From Acidovorax sp. GBBC 1281 (GTDB lineage Bacteria > Pseudomonadota > Gammaproteobacteria > Burkholderiales > Burkholderiaceae_C), in assembly GCF_028473645.1 (NCBI RefSeq), contig NZ_CP097269.1, positions 248,001 to 312,000 of the forward strand: 64,000 nt of DNA. The letters are read 5' to 3'. Each line of letters starts with the position of its first letter. Positions within the stretch are counted from its first letter, which is position 1. Below the pieces are notes generated by a model that saw only the letters and a list, made by a program, of their open reading frames with translations, made no database searches and had not been told where the DNA came from. The position numbers and the translations under genes were made by a program. Positions 44,063 through 52,090 of the stretch are shown here, piece by piece.

Positions 44063-44888
44063 GGGGCAGCTGGGCTTCGCGCCCGTTGACCGTCACCATC
44101 AGGTCGTGGTCGGGTGAGGGCGGCGGCGCCAGGTCCAGCGGCATCTGGCCATGGGGCAGCACGTAGTTCAGCACGTCCTTGGGCGGCGCCACGGGGCTGC
44201 CGCCGCGCGTCCAGGCGACGGAGGTGATGCGCGCGTGCGATGCGCCGTGGTTGTGCACCACGACCTGGCTGGCACGGCCTGCGCCCGTGAGGGCCCACGA
44301 CAGCTCGGGCGTGACGACCGCGGTGCCATCGACCAGCGACCGCGCATCGGACAGGCGCTGCGGCAGCGTGTCCTGCCCGTAGACGAAGAGCGGGATCGCA
44401 TAGCGGATCTGCAGGCGCACGGCCACTGCCGCGTCGCTGGGCAGCGCCTGCGGCGTGCGCGATGCGCCGGCCGAGGGAGGTGTTGGTGCGGGCGGGTCCG
44501 GGGGCGGCGGGGGCGTGGCGGCGGGCAGTTCGTCCACCAGCACGCGATAGGCCTGCTCGGTGCGCGCCGGCACTGGCTGCGTGGACAGCAGGCGCACCAT
44601 CTGGCGCTGGCCTGGCGGAATCTGGCTGATGGGCGGGCTGGCCACCACCTCGCGCTGCGCCTCGAAGCGGTCTTGCCCGTCGGTCTGGCGCCACTGGAAC
44701 ACCCGCACCTGCATCGATACGGGCTCGGCGCCGCGGTTTTCCAGCCACAGCGCCACCGCGCGCTGCGGGCCCGTGATGACCGGGTCCACAGGCCAGATCA
44801 TGATCGGAGTGGCCGCGTGCGCCGGCGCGCTCCCCGGGCCGATGCCGCAGAGGCAGGCCAGGGCCAGCGCGAGGAAGCGGTGCCGCAT
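44049..44888 (-). CDS. fimbrial periplasmic chaperone (PapD-like)
   Basis: A 279-residue periplasmic chaperone with a signal peptide (ALALACLCGIGPGSAPAHA). MIWPVDPVI, ALWLENRGAEPVSMQVRVFQW and PPGQRQMVRLL are the conserved strands, including the Arg/Lys cleft residues of PapD-type chaperones. A Pro-rich loop (PPPPPDPPAPTPPSAG) is inserted between domains, as in archaic chaperones. ATG at 44888 shares one base with the upstream pilin stop. Confidence 0.9.
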   Translation of the reverse strand: MRHRFLALALACLCGIGPGSAPAHAATPIMIWPVDPVITGPQRAVALWLENRGAEPVSMQVRVFQWRQTDGQDRFEAQREVVASPPISQIPPGQRQMVRLLSTQPVPARTEQAYRVLVDELPAATPPPPPDPPAPTPPSAGASRTPQALPSDAAVAVRLQIRYAIPLFVYGQDTLPQRLSDARSLVDGTAVVTPELSWALTGAGRASQVVVHNHGASHARITSVAWTRGGSPVAPPKDVLNYVLPHGQMPLDLAPPPSPDHDLMVTVNGREAQLPRASQ

Positions 44889-45511
44889 CACCACGACAGG
44901 GTCACCTGCACGGTGTCGGTGTAGGTGCCGGCGCTGAGCCCGGAGCCCGGGAACGTCGCGGTGGCCTGGATGGGCAGCGCCGTGGGCGTGGCGCCCAGCG
45001 CCATGTCCGCCGCCACATTGGGCAGCAGGACCGGCGAGCCGGCCGCCACCAGCGTGAGCGCGTAGGGAATGAACTGCGAGCCGTTGGAGAGCCGGCGCTG
45101 CGCGCCGCTGGCGTGTAGGCCGCTGCCGACCGTCACCCGCAGCGTGGTGCCCGGCGTGCACAGCACCTGGGCCTGCGTGCCGGAGCCGCCCGTGGCCATG
45201 ACGCTGTGGGTGCCGGTGCGCACGGGCGAATGCACGCCGAAGTCGAGCAGGCCGAACGAGAGCCCGGTGGTCTGCGCGCTGCCCGAGATCTGGCAGCCGC
45301 GCGCTACGGTCGCGCTCACCGGAATCGTGGCCGTGGTGGCGATGGGCGTGGCGGCTTCGGCGGGCACGGCGACCCACGCCGGCAACGCCGCGAGCACCGC
45401 CACCGAGGCGGCTTTGCGCACGCCCGCCGGGGTGGCGTGCGGACTGCGGAACCGACGCGCAGGGCTTTCCAGGGCGTGCATGGGCCCATGCCGTCCGATG
45501 GCTTGCATCAT
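44888..45511 (-). CDS. SCPU domain pilin subunit
   Basis: A 207-residue secreted pilin with a long signal region (ASVAVLAALPAWVAVPAEA) and one SCPU domain: GCQISGSAQTTGLSFGLLDFG and VLCTPGTTLRVTVGSG, Cys pair included; it ends AGTYTDTVQVTLSW. Probably a minor or second pilin of the Csu-like pilus. The protein is co-oriented with and directly upstream of the chaperone. Confidence 0.88.
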   Translation of the reverse strand: MMQAIGRHGPMHALESPARRFRSPHATPAGVRKAASVAVLAALPAWVAVPAEAATPIATTATIPVSATVARGCQISGSAQTTGLSFGLLDFGVHSPVRTGTHSVMATGGSGTQAQVLCTPGTTLRVTVGSGLHASGAQRRLSNGSQFIPYALTLVAAGSPVLLPNVAADMALGATPTALPIQATATFPGSGLSAGTYTDTVQVTLSW

Positions 45512-45556
45512 GGATTTCCTCCGGGCGGGCCGGGCGCGTGGCCGGCCGCCGAGCTG

Positions 45557-46198
45557 TCAGAACGTCAGCGTGACCCCGAGCGTGTCGGTGTAGGCTCCGA
45601 AGGGCAGCGACTGGCTGCCGGTCTTGTTGACCTGCCCGTAGATGGGCAAATTGAACGCCGCGCCTGCCGTGGGAATGGCGACATTCGCCACGGGCGTGTT
45701 GAGCGGGTAGGGCGTGGTGTGGCTCGCGTCCTGGTAGACCTCGTAGGGGATGTAGGCCGACGCGGAGTTCATCGCCCGCGTGCCCACGCCCACGCCGGCG
45801 CCCTGGCCGGCATGCAGGCCGCCGCCCACCGTCACGCTGATGACGGTGATCTCGGGCGAGCACAGGATCTGCGTGGTGCCCGCACCGCCGGCGCCGCCCG
45901 TGGGGGCCGCGCTCACGGTGCCGGAGAACGTCGCGGGCTGGGTGCCGAAGTCCAGCGTACCGAAGCTCACGCCGGACTGCCCGCCCGAACTGCCCGAGAT
46001 GACGCAGCCCGTGCTGATGCGCATGGTCGCCTGCAGGTTGCCAGTGAGGGTGTCCGCCGCCGCGGTGCCGGGCCCGGCCACGAGGGCCAGGCAGGACAAG
46101 GCCACCGCGGCAGGCATCGCGCGCAACGGCAGTCTGGGGGACGGGTCGGTGTGGGTTCCGCGCGGCGTGGCGCCTGCGGCTGACGGTCTCGTTTGCAT
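45557..46198 (-). CDS. SCPU domain pilin subunit (first gene of operon)
   Basis: A 213-residue SCPU pilin. Signal peptide AVALSCLALVAGPGTAAA; TGCVISGSSGGQSGVSFGTLDFG and ILCSPEITVISVTVGGG carry the paired Cys; end FGAYTDTLGVTLTF. As the promoter-proximal gene it is the likely major shaft subunit. A GGGGAAAG stretch precedes the start. The 260-bp upstream gap to the amidotransferase gene is AT-richer and should hold the operon promoter. Confidence 0.88.
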   Translation of the reverse strand: MQTRPSAAGATPRGTHTDPSPRLPLRAMPAAVALSCLALVAGPGTAAADTLTGNLQATMRISTGCVISGSSGGQSGVSFGTLDFGTQPATFSGTVSAAPTGGAGGAGTTQILCSPEITVISVTVGGGLHAGQGAGVGVGTRAMNSASAYIPYEVYQDASHTTPYPLNTPVANVAIPTAGAAFNLPIYGQVNKTGSQSLPFGAYTDTLGVTLTF

Positions 46199-46415
46199 CG
46201 CTTTCCCCTATTCGTTGCAGGAAGAAAATTTCGATGGGACAGTGGTCTACGTCGTCTTGCAGCTCTCCAAGCTGCACTGTCTCCGGACACAGTTATTGCA
46301 CATTTACACGGTAGGCCTCCGTGTTGATAACAAATGGAAACAATTTGCCGGAAAGCCCCGCATTGATTATTGCAACGCGAAACAGAGGCCCCTGCGCTGC
46401 GCTGTCTGGCGGGGT

Positions 46416-46435
46416 TGCTATCGTTTTTGATAGCT
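46416..46435 (+). repeat. dispersed repeat, partial copy 7 (head only)
   Basis: TGCTATCGTTTTTGATAGCT is an 8-bp-arm palindrome resembling the head of the dispersed repeat; no tail is visible. It could also act as a transcription stop for the amidotransferase gene. Confidence 0.45.
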
Positions 46436-46458
46436 ACGGTTGAGGTAGCGCGCGCCTC

Positions 46459-47331
46459 TCAGCGGCGCAGCAAAAGTGCCTGCCGGAGCAGTCGAGCGGC
46501 ACGATCCCGGATCTGGAAGGGGCTGTGGCCCGGCAACGGACGCACTTTGGAGCGCGAACAGGCCGCCAAAAAGTCCTCCAGGATGGGCGCGTCGTCCATG
46601 GTCTGCGACGAGCCGGGCTTGAAGAATTCCGGGTGCCACTGGGTGGCGGCGATGTAGCCGCGCCCGCGCTGCGGGCGCCGCCGGATCGCCTCCGGCACGC
46701 CGTCGGGATGGCTCCAGGCCTCGATCTCGAAGCCCGGCGCGAGGTTCTTGATGCCCTGGTGGTGGATGCTGTTGACCACCACGCGCTGCTGGCTCGGATA
46801 CATCTGCGACAGCCGGGTGCCGGGCACCAATTCCACCTCGTGGAAATGTTGGTCGTAAGTCACCGCGTTGCGGTGCTGCTGGGCGCCGGGGTGCTGGGTT
46901 TCGATGTCCTGGTAGAGCGTGCCGCCGAAGGCCACGTTGATCAGCTGCAGACCCCGGCACACGCCGAAGATGGGCTTGCCGGCCTGCTCGAAGGCTTCGA
47001 CCACCGCCAGGTCGTACAGGTCGCGGATGCGGTCGCCCAGCCAGGCGTCCTTGAGCGGGACCTCGCCATAGGTGCCGGGCCATACGTCGGACCCGCCGTG
47101 CATCACCACGCCATCGAGCCAGTCCGCGTAGTGCGCCAGGGTGACGTCGCCGCGCGCGGTCTCGCCGGTGGGGCAGGGCACCATCACCACCATCGCGCCG
47201 GCGGACATGATCCAGTGGGCGATCGACTGCTCCACATACTGCAGCGTCTTGTTGGTGAACAGCGAGCGAGCGGGGTCCGCGTGGGAGAAGCAGGCGGACA
47301 GGCCGATCTTGAGGCGCTTGGAAGTGGACAT
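46459..47331 (-). CDS. class I glutamine amidotransferase (PuuD-like gamma-glutamyl hydrolase)
   Basis: A 290-residue protein of the gamma-glutamyl-GABA hydrolase group. Nucleophile Cys in IFGVCRGLQLINVAFGG, and the His/Glu pair in TQWHPEFF; GGSDVWPGTYGE and YDQHFHEVEL are typical. In putrescine catabolism PuuD frees GABA; other substrates are possible. ATG at 47331 (MSTSKRLKIG) is chosen over an upstream in-frame extension without homology. The C-terminus is Arg/Leu-rich and unusual. Confidence 0.88.
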   Translation of the reverse strand: MSTSKRLKIGLSACFSHADPARSLFTNKTLQYVEQSIAHWIMSAGAMVVMVPCPTGETARGDVTLAHYADWLDGVVMHGGSDVWPGTYGEVPLKDAWLGDRIRDLYDLAVVEAFEQAGKPIFGVCRGLQLINVAFGGTLYQDIETQHPGAQQHRNAVTYDQHFHEVELVPGTRLSQMYPSQQRVVVNSIHHQGIKNLAPGFEIEAWSHPDGVPEAIRRRPQRGRGYIAATQWHPEFFKPGSSQTMDDAPILEDFLAACSRSKVRPLPGHSPFQIRDRAARLLRQALLLRR

Positions 47332-47621
47332 GCTCAGCGGTCCGCGAAGGAGAATCGGCGGCGAACGGATGCGCCGCAGGTCAGGGCAAAAGGCATCCGA
47401 CCGTTGTAACACCCGCCCCCGGGACCGGCTGTAGGAACCGGCCGCTCCCGCCGTGGGCGCCTGCCCGACAGCCCCGCGGCGCCGCGCGTTGCGGTGGCCC
47501 GGCGCTGCAATGTGCGACGATGCCCACGGGTGGTGGCCGGAACGCGGCATCCACGCGCCGGTCCCGCCCTTTCGTCTTGCCCGGCCCCTGCCGGGCGCCA
47601 TTGGAAAAAAGGAGCAACGCT

Positions 47622-47969
47622 ATGCAAGTACAGGTGCACACCGACGACTACATCCAGGGCGGCGAATCGCTGGCCCAGTGGATCCATGACGAGACCAACA
47701 GCCGGCTTGCACGCTTTCGCGACCACCTGACCCGCGTGGAGGTCTTCCTGTCCGATGTGGATGCCGGCAAGTCCGGCGCGGCCGACAAGCGCTGCGTGGT
47801 GGAAGCCCGCGCGGCGGGCCGTCCGCCCGTCGCCGCCAGCGCGGACGCCGACAAGCTGGCCGATGCCTTCACCAGCGCGGTCGAAAAGGCGGCCCGCGCC
47901 CTCGACACCGACCTGGGCCGCCTCAAGGACCGCCACGGCCGCGAGACCATCCGCACCGCGACCGAGTGA
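47622..47969 (+). CDS. HPF/RaiA-like ribosome-associated protein
   Basis: A 115-residue protein of the ribosome hibernation factor fold: WIHDETNSRLARFRDHLTRVEVFLSD and RCVVEARAAGRPPVAAS, then a helix AFTSAVEKAARALDTDLGRL. It is short, lacking the C-terminal dimerisation domain of long HPF. AAAGGAG is nine bases upstream of the ATG. A rho-independent terminator follows. Confidence 0.85.
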   Translation: MQVQVHTDDYIQGGESLAQWIHDETNSRLARFRDHLTRVEVFLSDVDAGKSGAADKRCVVEARAAGRPPVAASADADKLADAFTSAVEKAARALDTDLGRLKDRHGRETIRTATE

Positions 47970-48035
47970 GTCCGGCAGGGCCCTGCAGCTCCAGGCCTGT
48001 GCGGGCCCCGGCCCTCCGGACACCGAACCGCCACG

Positions 48036-48060
48036 GCCCCGCTTTCGCGGGGCTTTTTTA
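48036..48060 (+). terminator. rho-independent terminator of the HPF-like gene
   Basis: Perfect 7-bp stem GCCCCGC/GCGGGGC with a four-base TTTC loop, followed by six T's. The last T's overlap the stop codon of the convergent DUF4130 gene. Confidence 0.88.
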
Positions 48061-48993
48061 TTCCGCAGGCCTGGCGGCGGCGCGGCCGGGGCCTGCCGCG
48101 ATGCGCCGGCGCGGCACGGTGCCGGGCGCCTCCACCATGCGCGTGCTGCGGGCCTGCGCCGTCTGCGCGAGTTCGCCGATCAGCGTGGCCTCGGGCAGGT
48201 TCTTCCAGTAGCGCGTGGGCATCTCCTTGCGCATCATGTCCAGCTTCAGGCGCGCGGGGTTGAAGATGTTCCGGTAGTAGGTGAGCCACAGCGCCTCGCC
48301 CGCGTCCGGTGGCGGCGCGTCGCTGCGCTGCGCCGCCGGGCCCTGGTGCAGCCGCTGGCCGTCCCAGTGCACGCTGGCGTCCGGCGTGAGGATGGCCCAG
48401 CGCATCTGGGTGAAGCGGCGTGCGAAGAACGGCGCGTTGGCCTCGGTGATCCAGTGGTCCGGCTCGAACCAGGCGATGTGCAGCGTGCCGCCGTCGGGCT
48501 CGGGCACGGGCCGGAACCGCACGAAGGCGCGCATCTTGTGCATGTCGCGCTTCACGGCGCGGTCCAGGTGCTGCAGCCGCAGGCGGTCGGGGTCCAGCGG
48601 GTCATGGCGCAGGCCCGGCTCGTGCGCGAGCCGCCACAGCAGCCGGTACATCAGCGCGAAGCGGCCGGGGTCGCGGTGCAGCACCACGCGCTCGCACCGC
48701 TGCAGGAATTCGCGTGGCACCCGCGGTGGGGAGGCGGGCGGCGGTGCATCGGGCGAAAAGGATGCGCCCGGCGCGCGCGCGGCATCGTCCGCTGCCGCCG
48801 GGCCGGCCTCCCCGGACCCCTCGGCGAACAGGTCGCCCGCCGCGTCCGCGGCCGTGAACCACTGCACCTGCTGTGGCGGGCGGCCGCCTTGCAGCAGCGT
48901 GCGCGCCGCCGCGCGAAAGCCCGCCCAGTCGGTGGCGTGGCCCAGGGTCACGGTGGTGACCGCATCGGTGGCTGTGGTGGTGGCGTCGTCCAT
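48058..48993 (-). CDS. DUF4130 putative DNA repair protein (TIGR03915 family)
   Basis: A 311-residue protein of the TIGR03915/DUF4130 family, which is paired with a radical SAM protein in many genomes and fused to uracil-DNA glycosylase in some. Conserved parts: DWAGFRAAARTLL, VLHRDPGRFALMYRLLWRL, AVKRDMHKMRAFVRFR, IAWFEPDHWITEANAPFFARRF and EALWLTYYRNIFNPARLK. The start codon shares a base with the stop of the radical SAM gene (TGATG). Biochemical activity is unknown. Confidence 0.9.
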   Translation of the reverse strand: MDDATTTATDAVTTVTLGHATDWAGFRAAARTLLQGGRPPQQVQWFTAADAAGDLFAEGSGEAGPAAADDAARAPGASFSPDAPPPASPPRVPREFLQRCERVVLHRDPGRFALMYRLLWRLAHEPGLRHDPLDPDRLRLQHLDRAVKRDMHKMRAFVRFRPVPEPDGGTLHIAWFEPDHWITEANAPFFARRFTQMRWAILTPDASVHWDGQRLHQGPAAQRSDAPPPDAGEALWLTYYRNIFNPARLKLDMMRKEMPTRYWKNLPEATLIGELAQTAQARSTRMVEAPGTVPRRRIAAGPGRAAARPAE

Positions 48994-50312
48994 CAGCCGA
49001 ACAGCGAGGCCTGCACGGGCGGCGCGGGGGCGGCGGGTGCGCCCGCCAGCGGGACCGGCCGTGCCGGCGTGGCGAAGAACGCCTGCAGGTGCCCCGAATC
49101 GAGCAGGCGCCCCGGCCGGTGGTCCACCGTCTCGACGAACGGCAGCACCTTCTTGAGCGGCACGCGCAGCCCCGACAGGTCGGCATGCCGCACGCGCCGC
49201 ACCCGGCGCGAGGCCAGCAGCCGGTCCACCGAGCCCACGCCCAGACCGGGCACGCGCAGCAGCATCTCGCGCGGGGCGGTGTTGAGGTTGACCGGGAAGC
49301 GCTCCGGGTGCGCGATGGCCCAGGCGAGCTTGGGGTCCATGTCCAGCGACAGCATGCCGCCCTGGCGCGCGGGAACGATCTCCTCGTGCGCGAAGCCGTA
49401 AAAGCGCATCAGCCAGTCGGCCTGGTACAGCCGGTGCTCGCGCACCATGGGCGGGGCGGCCAGCGGCAGCGCACGCGAGGCGTCCGGAATGGGGCTGAAG
49501 GCCGAGTAGTACACGCGCCGCAAGCGAAAGCCGCCGTACAGCTGCGCGCTCGTGGCCAGGATAGTGCGGTCGTCCGCCGCATCCGCGCCCACGATCATCT
49601 GCGTGCTTTGGCCCCCCGGGGCGAAATGCGGCGCGGCGGCCCGCCGCGTGCTCCCGGGCAGCGAGACGACCTGCGCGGCGCCCTGCTGCTCGCGCCGGGA
49701 CTGCCGGGCATCGGCGATGTGCCCGGCCATGCGCGCCATCGAGCGGCGGATGGCGGCGCCGTCCTTCTCGGGTGCCAGCGCCGCCAGGCCCTGCGGTGTG
49801 GGCAGTTCCACGTTGATACTCAGGCGGTCGGCGTAGCAGCCGGCGCGCTGCATCAGCTCGGGCGAGGCATCGGGAATGGTCTTGAGGTGGATGTAGCCGC
49901 GAAAATCGTGCTCCTCGCGCAGAACGCGGGCCACCTCCACCACCAGCTCCATGGTGTAGTCGGGGCTCTGGATGATGCCGCTGGACAAGAACAGCCCCTC
50001 GATGCAGTTGCGCCGGTAGAAGTCGAGCGTGAGGTTCACCACCTCCTGCACCGTGAACCGCGCGCGCTGCACGTTGCTGCTCACGCGGTTCACGCAGTAC
50101 AGGCAGTCGTACAGGCAGAAGTTGGTGAGCAGGATCTTGAGCAGCGAGATGCAGCGCCCGTCCGGCGCGTAGCTGTGGCAGATGCCCGAGCCCTCGGTGG
50201 AGCCGATGCCGCGCCCGCCCACGGAGTTGCGTGGCGCCGCGCCGCTGGAGGCGCACGAGGCGTCGTACTTGGCGGCGTCGGCGAGGATGGCGAGTTTGGC
50301 GTCGAGAATCAC
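48993..50312 (-). CDS. putative DNA modification/repair radical SAM protein (TIGR03916 family)
   Basis: A 439-residue radical SAM protein. The [4Fe-4S] motif is CLYDCLYC (CxxxCxxC), preceded by ICHSYAPDGRCISLLKILLTNF. A C-terminal helix-hairpin-helix region (LLRVPGLGVGSVDRLL) suggests DNA contact. The start is GTG at 50312, MILDAKLAILADAAKYD, which matches the family N-terminus. A canonical LexA box overlaps this start, so the pair is probably SOS-induced. Confidence 0.91.
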   Translation of the reverse strand: MILDAKLAILADAAKYDASCASSGAAPRNSVGGRGIGSTEGSGICHSYAPDGRCISLLKILLTNFCLYDCLYCVNRVSSNVQRARFTVQEVVNLTLDFYRRNCIEGLFLSSGIIQSPDYTMELVVEVARVLREEHDFRGYIHLKTIPDASPELMQRAGCYADRLSINVELPTPQGLAALAPEKDGAAIRRSMARMAGHIADARQSRREQQGAAQVVSLPGSTRRAAAPHFAPGGQSTQMIVGADAADDRTILATSAQLYGGFRLRRVYYSAFSPIPDASRALPLAAPPMVREHRLYQADWLMRFYGFAHEEIVPARQGGMLSLDMDPKLAWAIAHPERFPVNLNTAPREMLLRVPGLGVGSVDRLLASRRVRRVRHADLSGLRVPLKKVLPFVETVDHRPGRLLDSGHLQAFFATPARPVPLAGAPAAPAPPVQASLFG

Positions 50313-50328
50313 TGTATGAATTTACAGT
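50311..50328. promoter_or_regulatory. LexA (SOS) box
   Basis: ACTGTATGAATTTACAGT: exact CTGT-N8-ACAG with flanking A/T, the LexA operator of gamma- and many betaproteobacteria. It overlaps the GTG start of the radical SAM gene, so repression at or just downstream of the transcription start is expected. Confidence 0.8.
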
Positions 50329-50360
50329 GATGTGCGGCGGGCCGCAATGAAAATCTGCTG

Positions 50361-50410
50361 TGCTACTAAAAATATAGCACTATGCCCTAGCAACATATGC
50401 GCTGGAGGCC
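50361..50410 (+). repeat. dispersed ~50-bp repeat, copy 6
   Basis: Head TGCTACTAAAAATATAGC, centre CTATGCCCTAGC, tail TGCGCTGGAGGCC. Full-length, between the divergent LexA-box promoter and the end of the TetR gene. Confidence 0.85.
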
Positions 50411-50450
50411 GATCGGGCCATGAACCTTGCAGGCTGGAAAGGCCTGCCGA

Positions 50451-51125
50451 TCACAGGCCTTTTTCCACCATGTCCAGGAGCCGCCGGGCCACCCGGTCCA
50501 TCTGCGGCCCCACCGCGCGGCCCAGGGGGCCGTCGATCACCAGCAGGGCCAGGCCGTGCACCGCCGACCAGGCCAGGAACTCCGCCCCGGGCCGCCGCTC
50601 GGCAGGCAGCACGCCGGCCGCCACCATGCGGTCCAGCGCGGCGCCCAGCAGCTGGAACGGGTCGAGCCCGGTCGCGCCGCCTTTGTCGGCATGGTGCGGC
50701 GTTTCGGGGCCGATGTCGCCCGAAGCGGCGAAGGCGGCATGGAACAGACCCGTCTCCTCGCGTGCGAAGCGCAGGTAGCCGGTGCCCACCGCGCGCAGGC
50801 TGCGCCGGGCCTGATCGGGCGGCGCCAGGCCGGCGGGGATGGCGGCCAGCTCGGCTTCCATGGCCCGCGCCACGCGGGCCAGCGCGACGGCGCGCACGGC
50901 CTCCAGCAGGTTTTGGCGATTGGCGAAGTGGCGGTAGGCCGCGTTGGGCGCCACGCCCGCCCGGCGCGTGGCCTCGCGCAGCACCACGGCCTGCGGGCCG
51001 CCCTCGCGCGCCAGCGCCACGCCCGCGTCCAGCAGGGCGCGGCGCAAATCCCCGTGGCGGTAGGTCTGGCGCAGGGGCGTGGCTTTGGGGGGCGGGTTCG
51101 GGGCCTGCGAGGCGGGTTCGGTCAT
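50451..51125 (-). CDS. TetR/AcrR family transcriptional regulator
   Basis: A 224-residue repressor. The N-terminal helix-turn-helix is seen in RRALLDAGVALAREGG and REATRRAGVAPNAAYRHFANRQNLLEAV; the rest is an all-helical ligand domain (GYLRFAREETGLFHAAFA resembles the C-terminal WHG-type domain). ATG at 51125 is preferred over longer in-frame starts. It is divergent from the VOC/YciI operon; the palindrome at 51170-51188 lies between them and probably serves both promoters. Confidence 0.9.
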   Translation of the reverse strand: MTEPASQAPNPPPKATPLRQTYRHGDLRRALLDAGVALAREGGPQAVVLREATRRAGVAPNAAYRHFANRQNLLEAVRAVALARVARAMEAELAAIPAGLAPPDQARRSLRAVGTGYLRFAREETGLFHAAFAASGDIGPETPHHADKGGATGLDPFQLLGAALDRMVAAGVLPAERRPGAEFLAWSAVHGLALLVIDGPLGRAVGPQMDRVARRLLDMVEKGL

Positions 51126-51169
51126 GCGGGTTTGTCGATGTGGACGCTGTCCATTGTGTCTGCTAAGGT

Positions 51170-51188
51170 TTGTGAACGGCGTACACAA
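51170..51188. promoter_or_regulatory. palindromic operator, TetR-type, site 2
   Basis: TTGTGAACGGCGTACACAA, 17 of 19 positions identical with the site at 36791-36809; also sharing the preceding GGT. It lies 45 bp before the TetR start and 27 bp before the VOC start. Confidence 0.8.
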
Positions 51189-51214
51189 GCCCCGCCCTTT
51201 TTTTGGAGATGTCC

Positions 51215-51628
51215 ATGGCCACCCAGATGTTCGTGAACCTGCCCATCCAGGACCTACCCCGGTCCGTCGCGTTCTTCACCGCGCTGGGTTTTCGCTTCGA
51301 CCCGCGCTTCACCAGCGACAAGGCCACCTGCATGATCGTGAGCGAGCACAGCTTCGTCATGCTGCTCACCCAGCCGTTCTTCCAGACCTTCACCGACAAG
51401 CCCGTGAGCGACGCGCACCGCACCACCGAGGTGTTGATCTGCCTGTCGCGCGACAGCCGGGCGGCCGTGGACGAGATCGTGCGCCAGGCGATCGCCGCCG
51501 GCGGCAAGGCGCCGCGCGCGGCGCAGGACCACGGCTTCATGTACCAGCACGGCTTCGAGGATCCGGACGGGCACCTGTGGGAGGTCATGTTCATGGAGCC
51601 CGGCGCCATTCCCCCCACCGAGTCCTGA
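51215..51628 (+). CDS. VOC family (glyoxalase-like) protein
   Basis: A 137-residue VOC protein: MFVNLPIQDLPRSVAFFTALGF, then TCMIVSEHSFVMLL and a closing EDPDGHLWEVMFMEP. TGGAG at 51204-51208 supports ATG 51215. The gene is the first of a two-gene operon with YciI and is divergent from a TetR repressor. Substrate unknown. Confidence 0.88.
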   Translation: MATQMFVNLPIQDLPRSVAFFTALGFRFDPRFTSDKATCMIVSEHSFVMLLTQPFFQTFTDKPVSDAHRTTEVLICLSRDSRAAVDEIVRQAIAAGGKAPRAAQDHGFMYQHGFEDPDGHLWEVMFMEPGAIPPTES

Positions 51629-51649
51629 CCCTGCCCCGGAGGCCTTGCC

Positions 51650-52057
51650 ATGCGATTCATGCTCTTGATGATTCCCCACGGCTATGAATCCGCCGCGCCC
51701 GGCACCGTGCCCGAGGCCGACGCCGTCGCGGCCATGATGGCCTACAACGAAAGCCTGCAGGCCGCCGGCGTTCTGCGGTCGCTGGAAGGCCTGCACCCAC
51801 CGTCGGCGGGCGTGCGCATCACCTTCGAAGGCGGTGCCCCCAAGGTGCAGCCCGGGCCGTTTCCCGGCGTGGCCGAGGTGCTGGGCGGGTTCTGGATCAT
51901 CGAGGTAGGCTCCCGGGAGGAGGCGATCGCCTGGGCCTCGCGCTGCCCGGCGTCGGGCAACGAAACCATCGAGGTCCGGCAGATCCAGGAGATGTCGGAC
52001 TTCCCGCCCGATGTGCAGGAGGCCGCCAAGGGCTTCGCCGAAATGCAGGGGCGCTGA
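51650..52057 (+). CDS. YciI family protein
   Basis: A 135-residue YciI/DGPF-type protein: MRFMLLMIPHGYES, AMMAYNESLQAAGVLRSLEGLHPPS, and GGFWIIEVGSREEAIAWASRCP are the conserved segments. The reaction is unknown; the fold resembles muconolactone isomerase. It starts 21 bp after the VOC gene, preceded by a GGAGG ribosome-binding site, and is likely co-transcribed under the TetR operator. Confidence 0.86.
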   Translation: MRFMLLMIPHGYESAAPGTVPEADAVAAMMAYNESLQAAGVLRSLEGLHPPSAGVRITFEGGAPKVQPGPFPGVAEVLGGFWIIEVGSREEAIAWASRCPASGNETIEVRQIQEMSDFPPDVQEAAKGFAEMQGR

Positions 52058-52090
52058 AGGGCGCAGAGGCGTGCCCCGCAACAGCGCCCC

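Noticed and set aside
44100-46277. Plus-strand and extended minus-strand frames over the fimbrial operon
   Set aside because: The SCPU pilins and PapD-like chaperone occupy the real frames; the longer ones lack motifs and read across gene boundaries.
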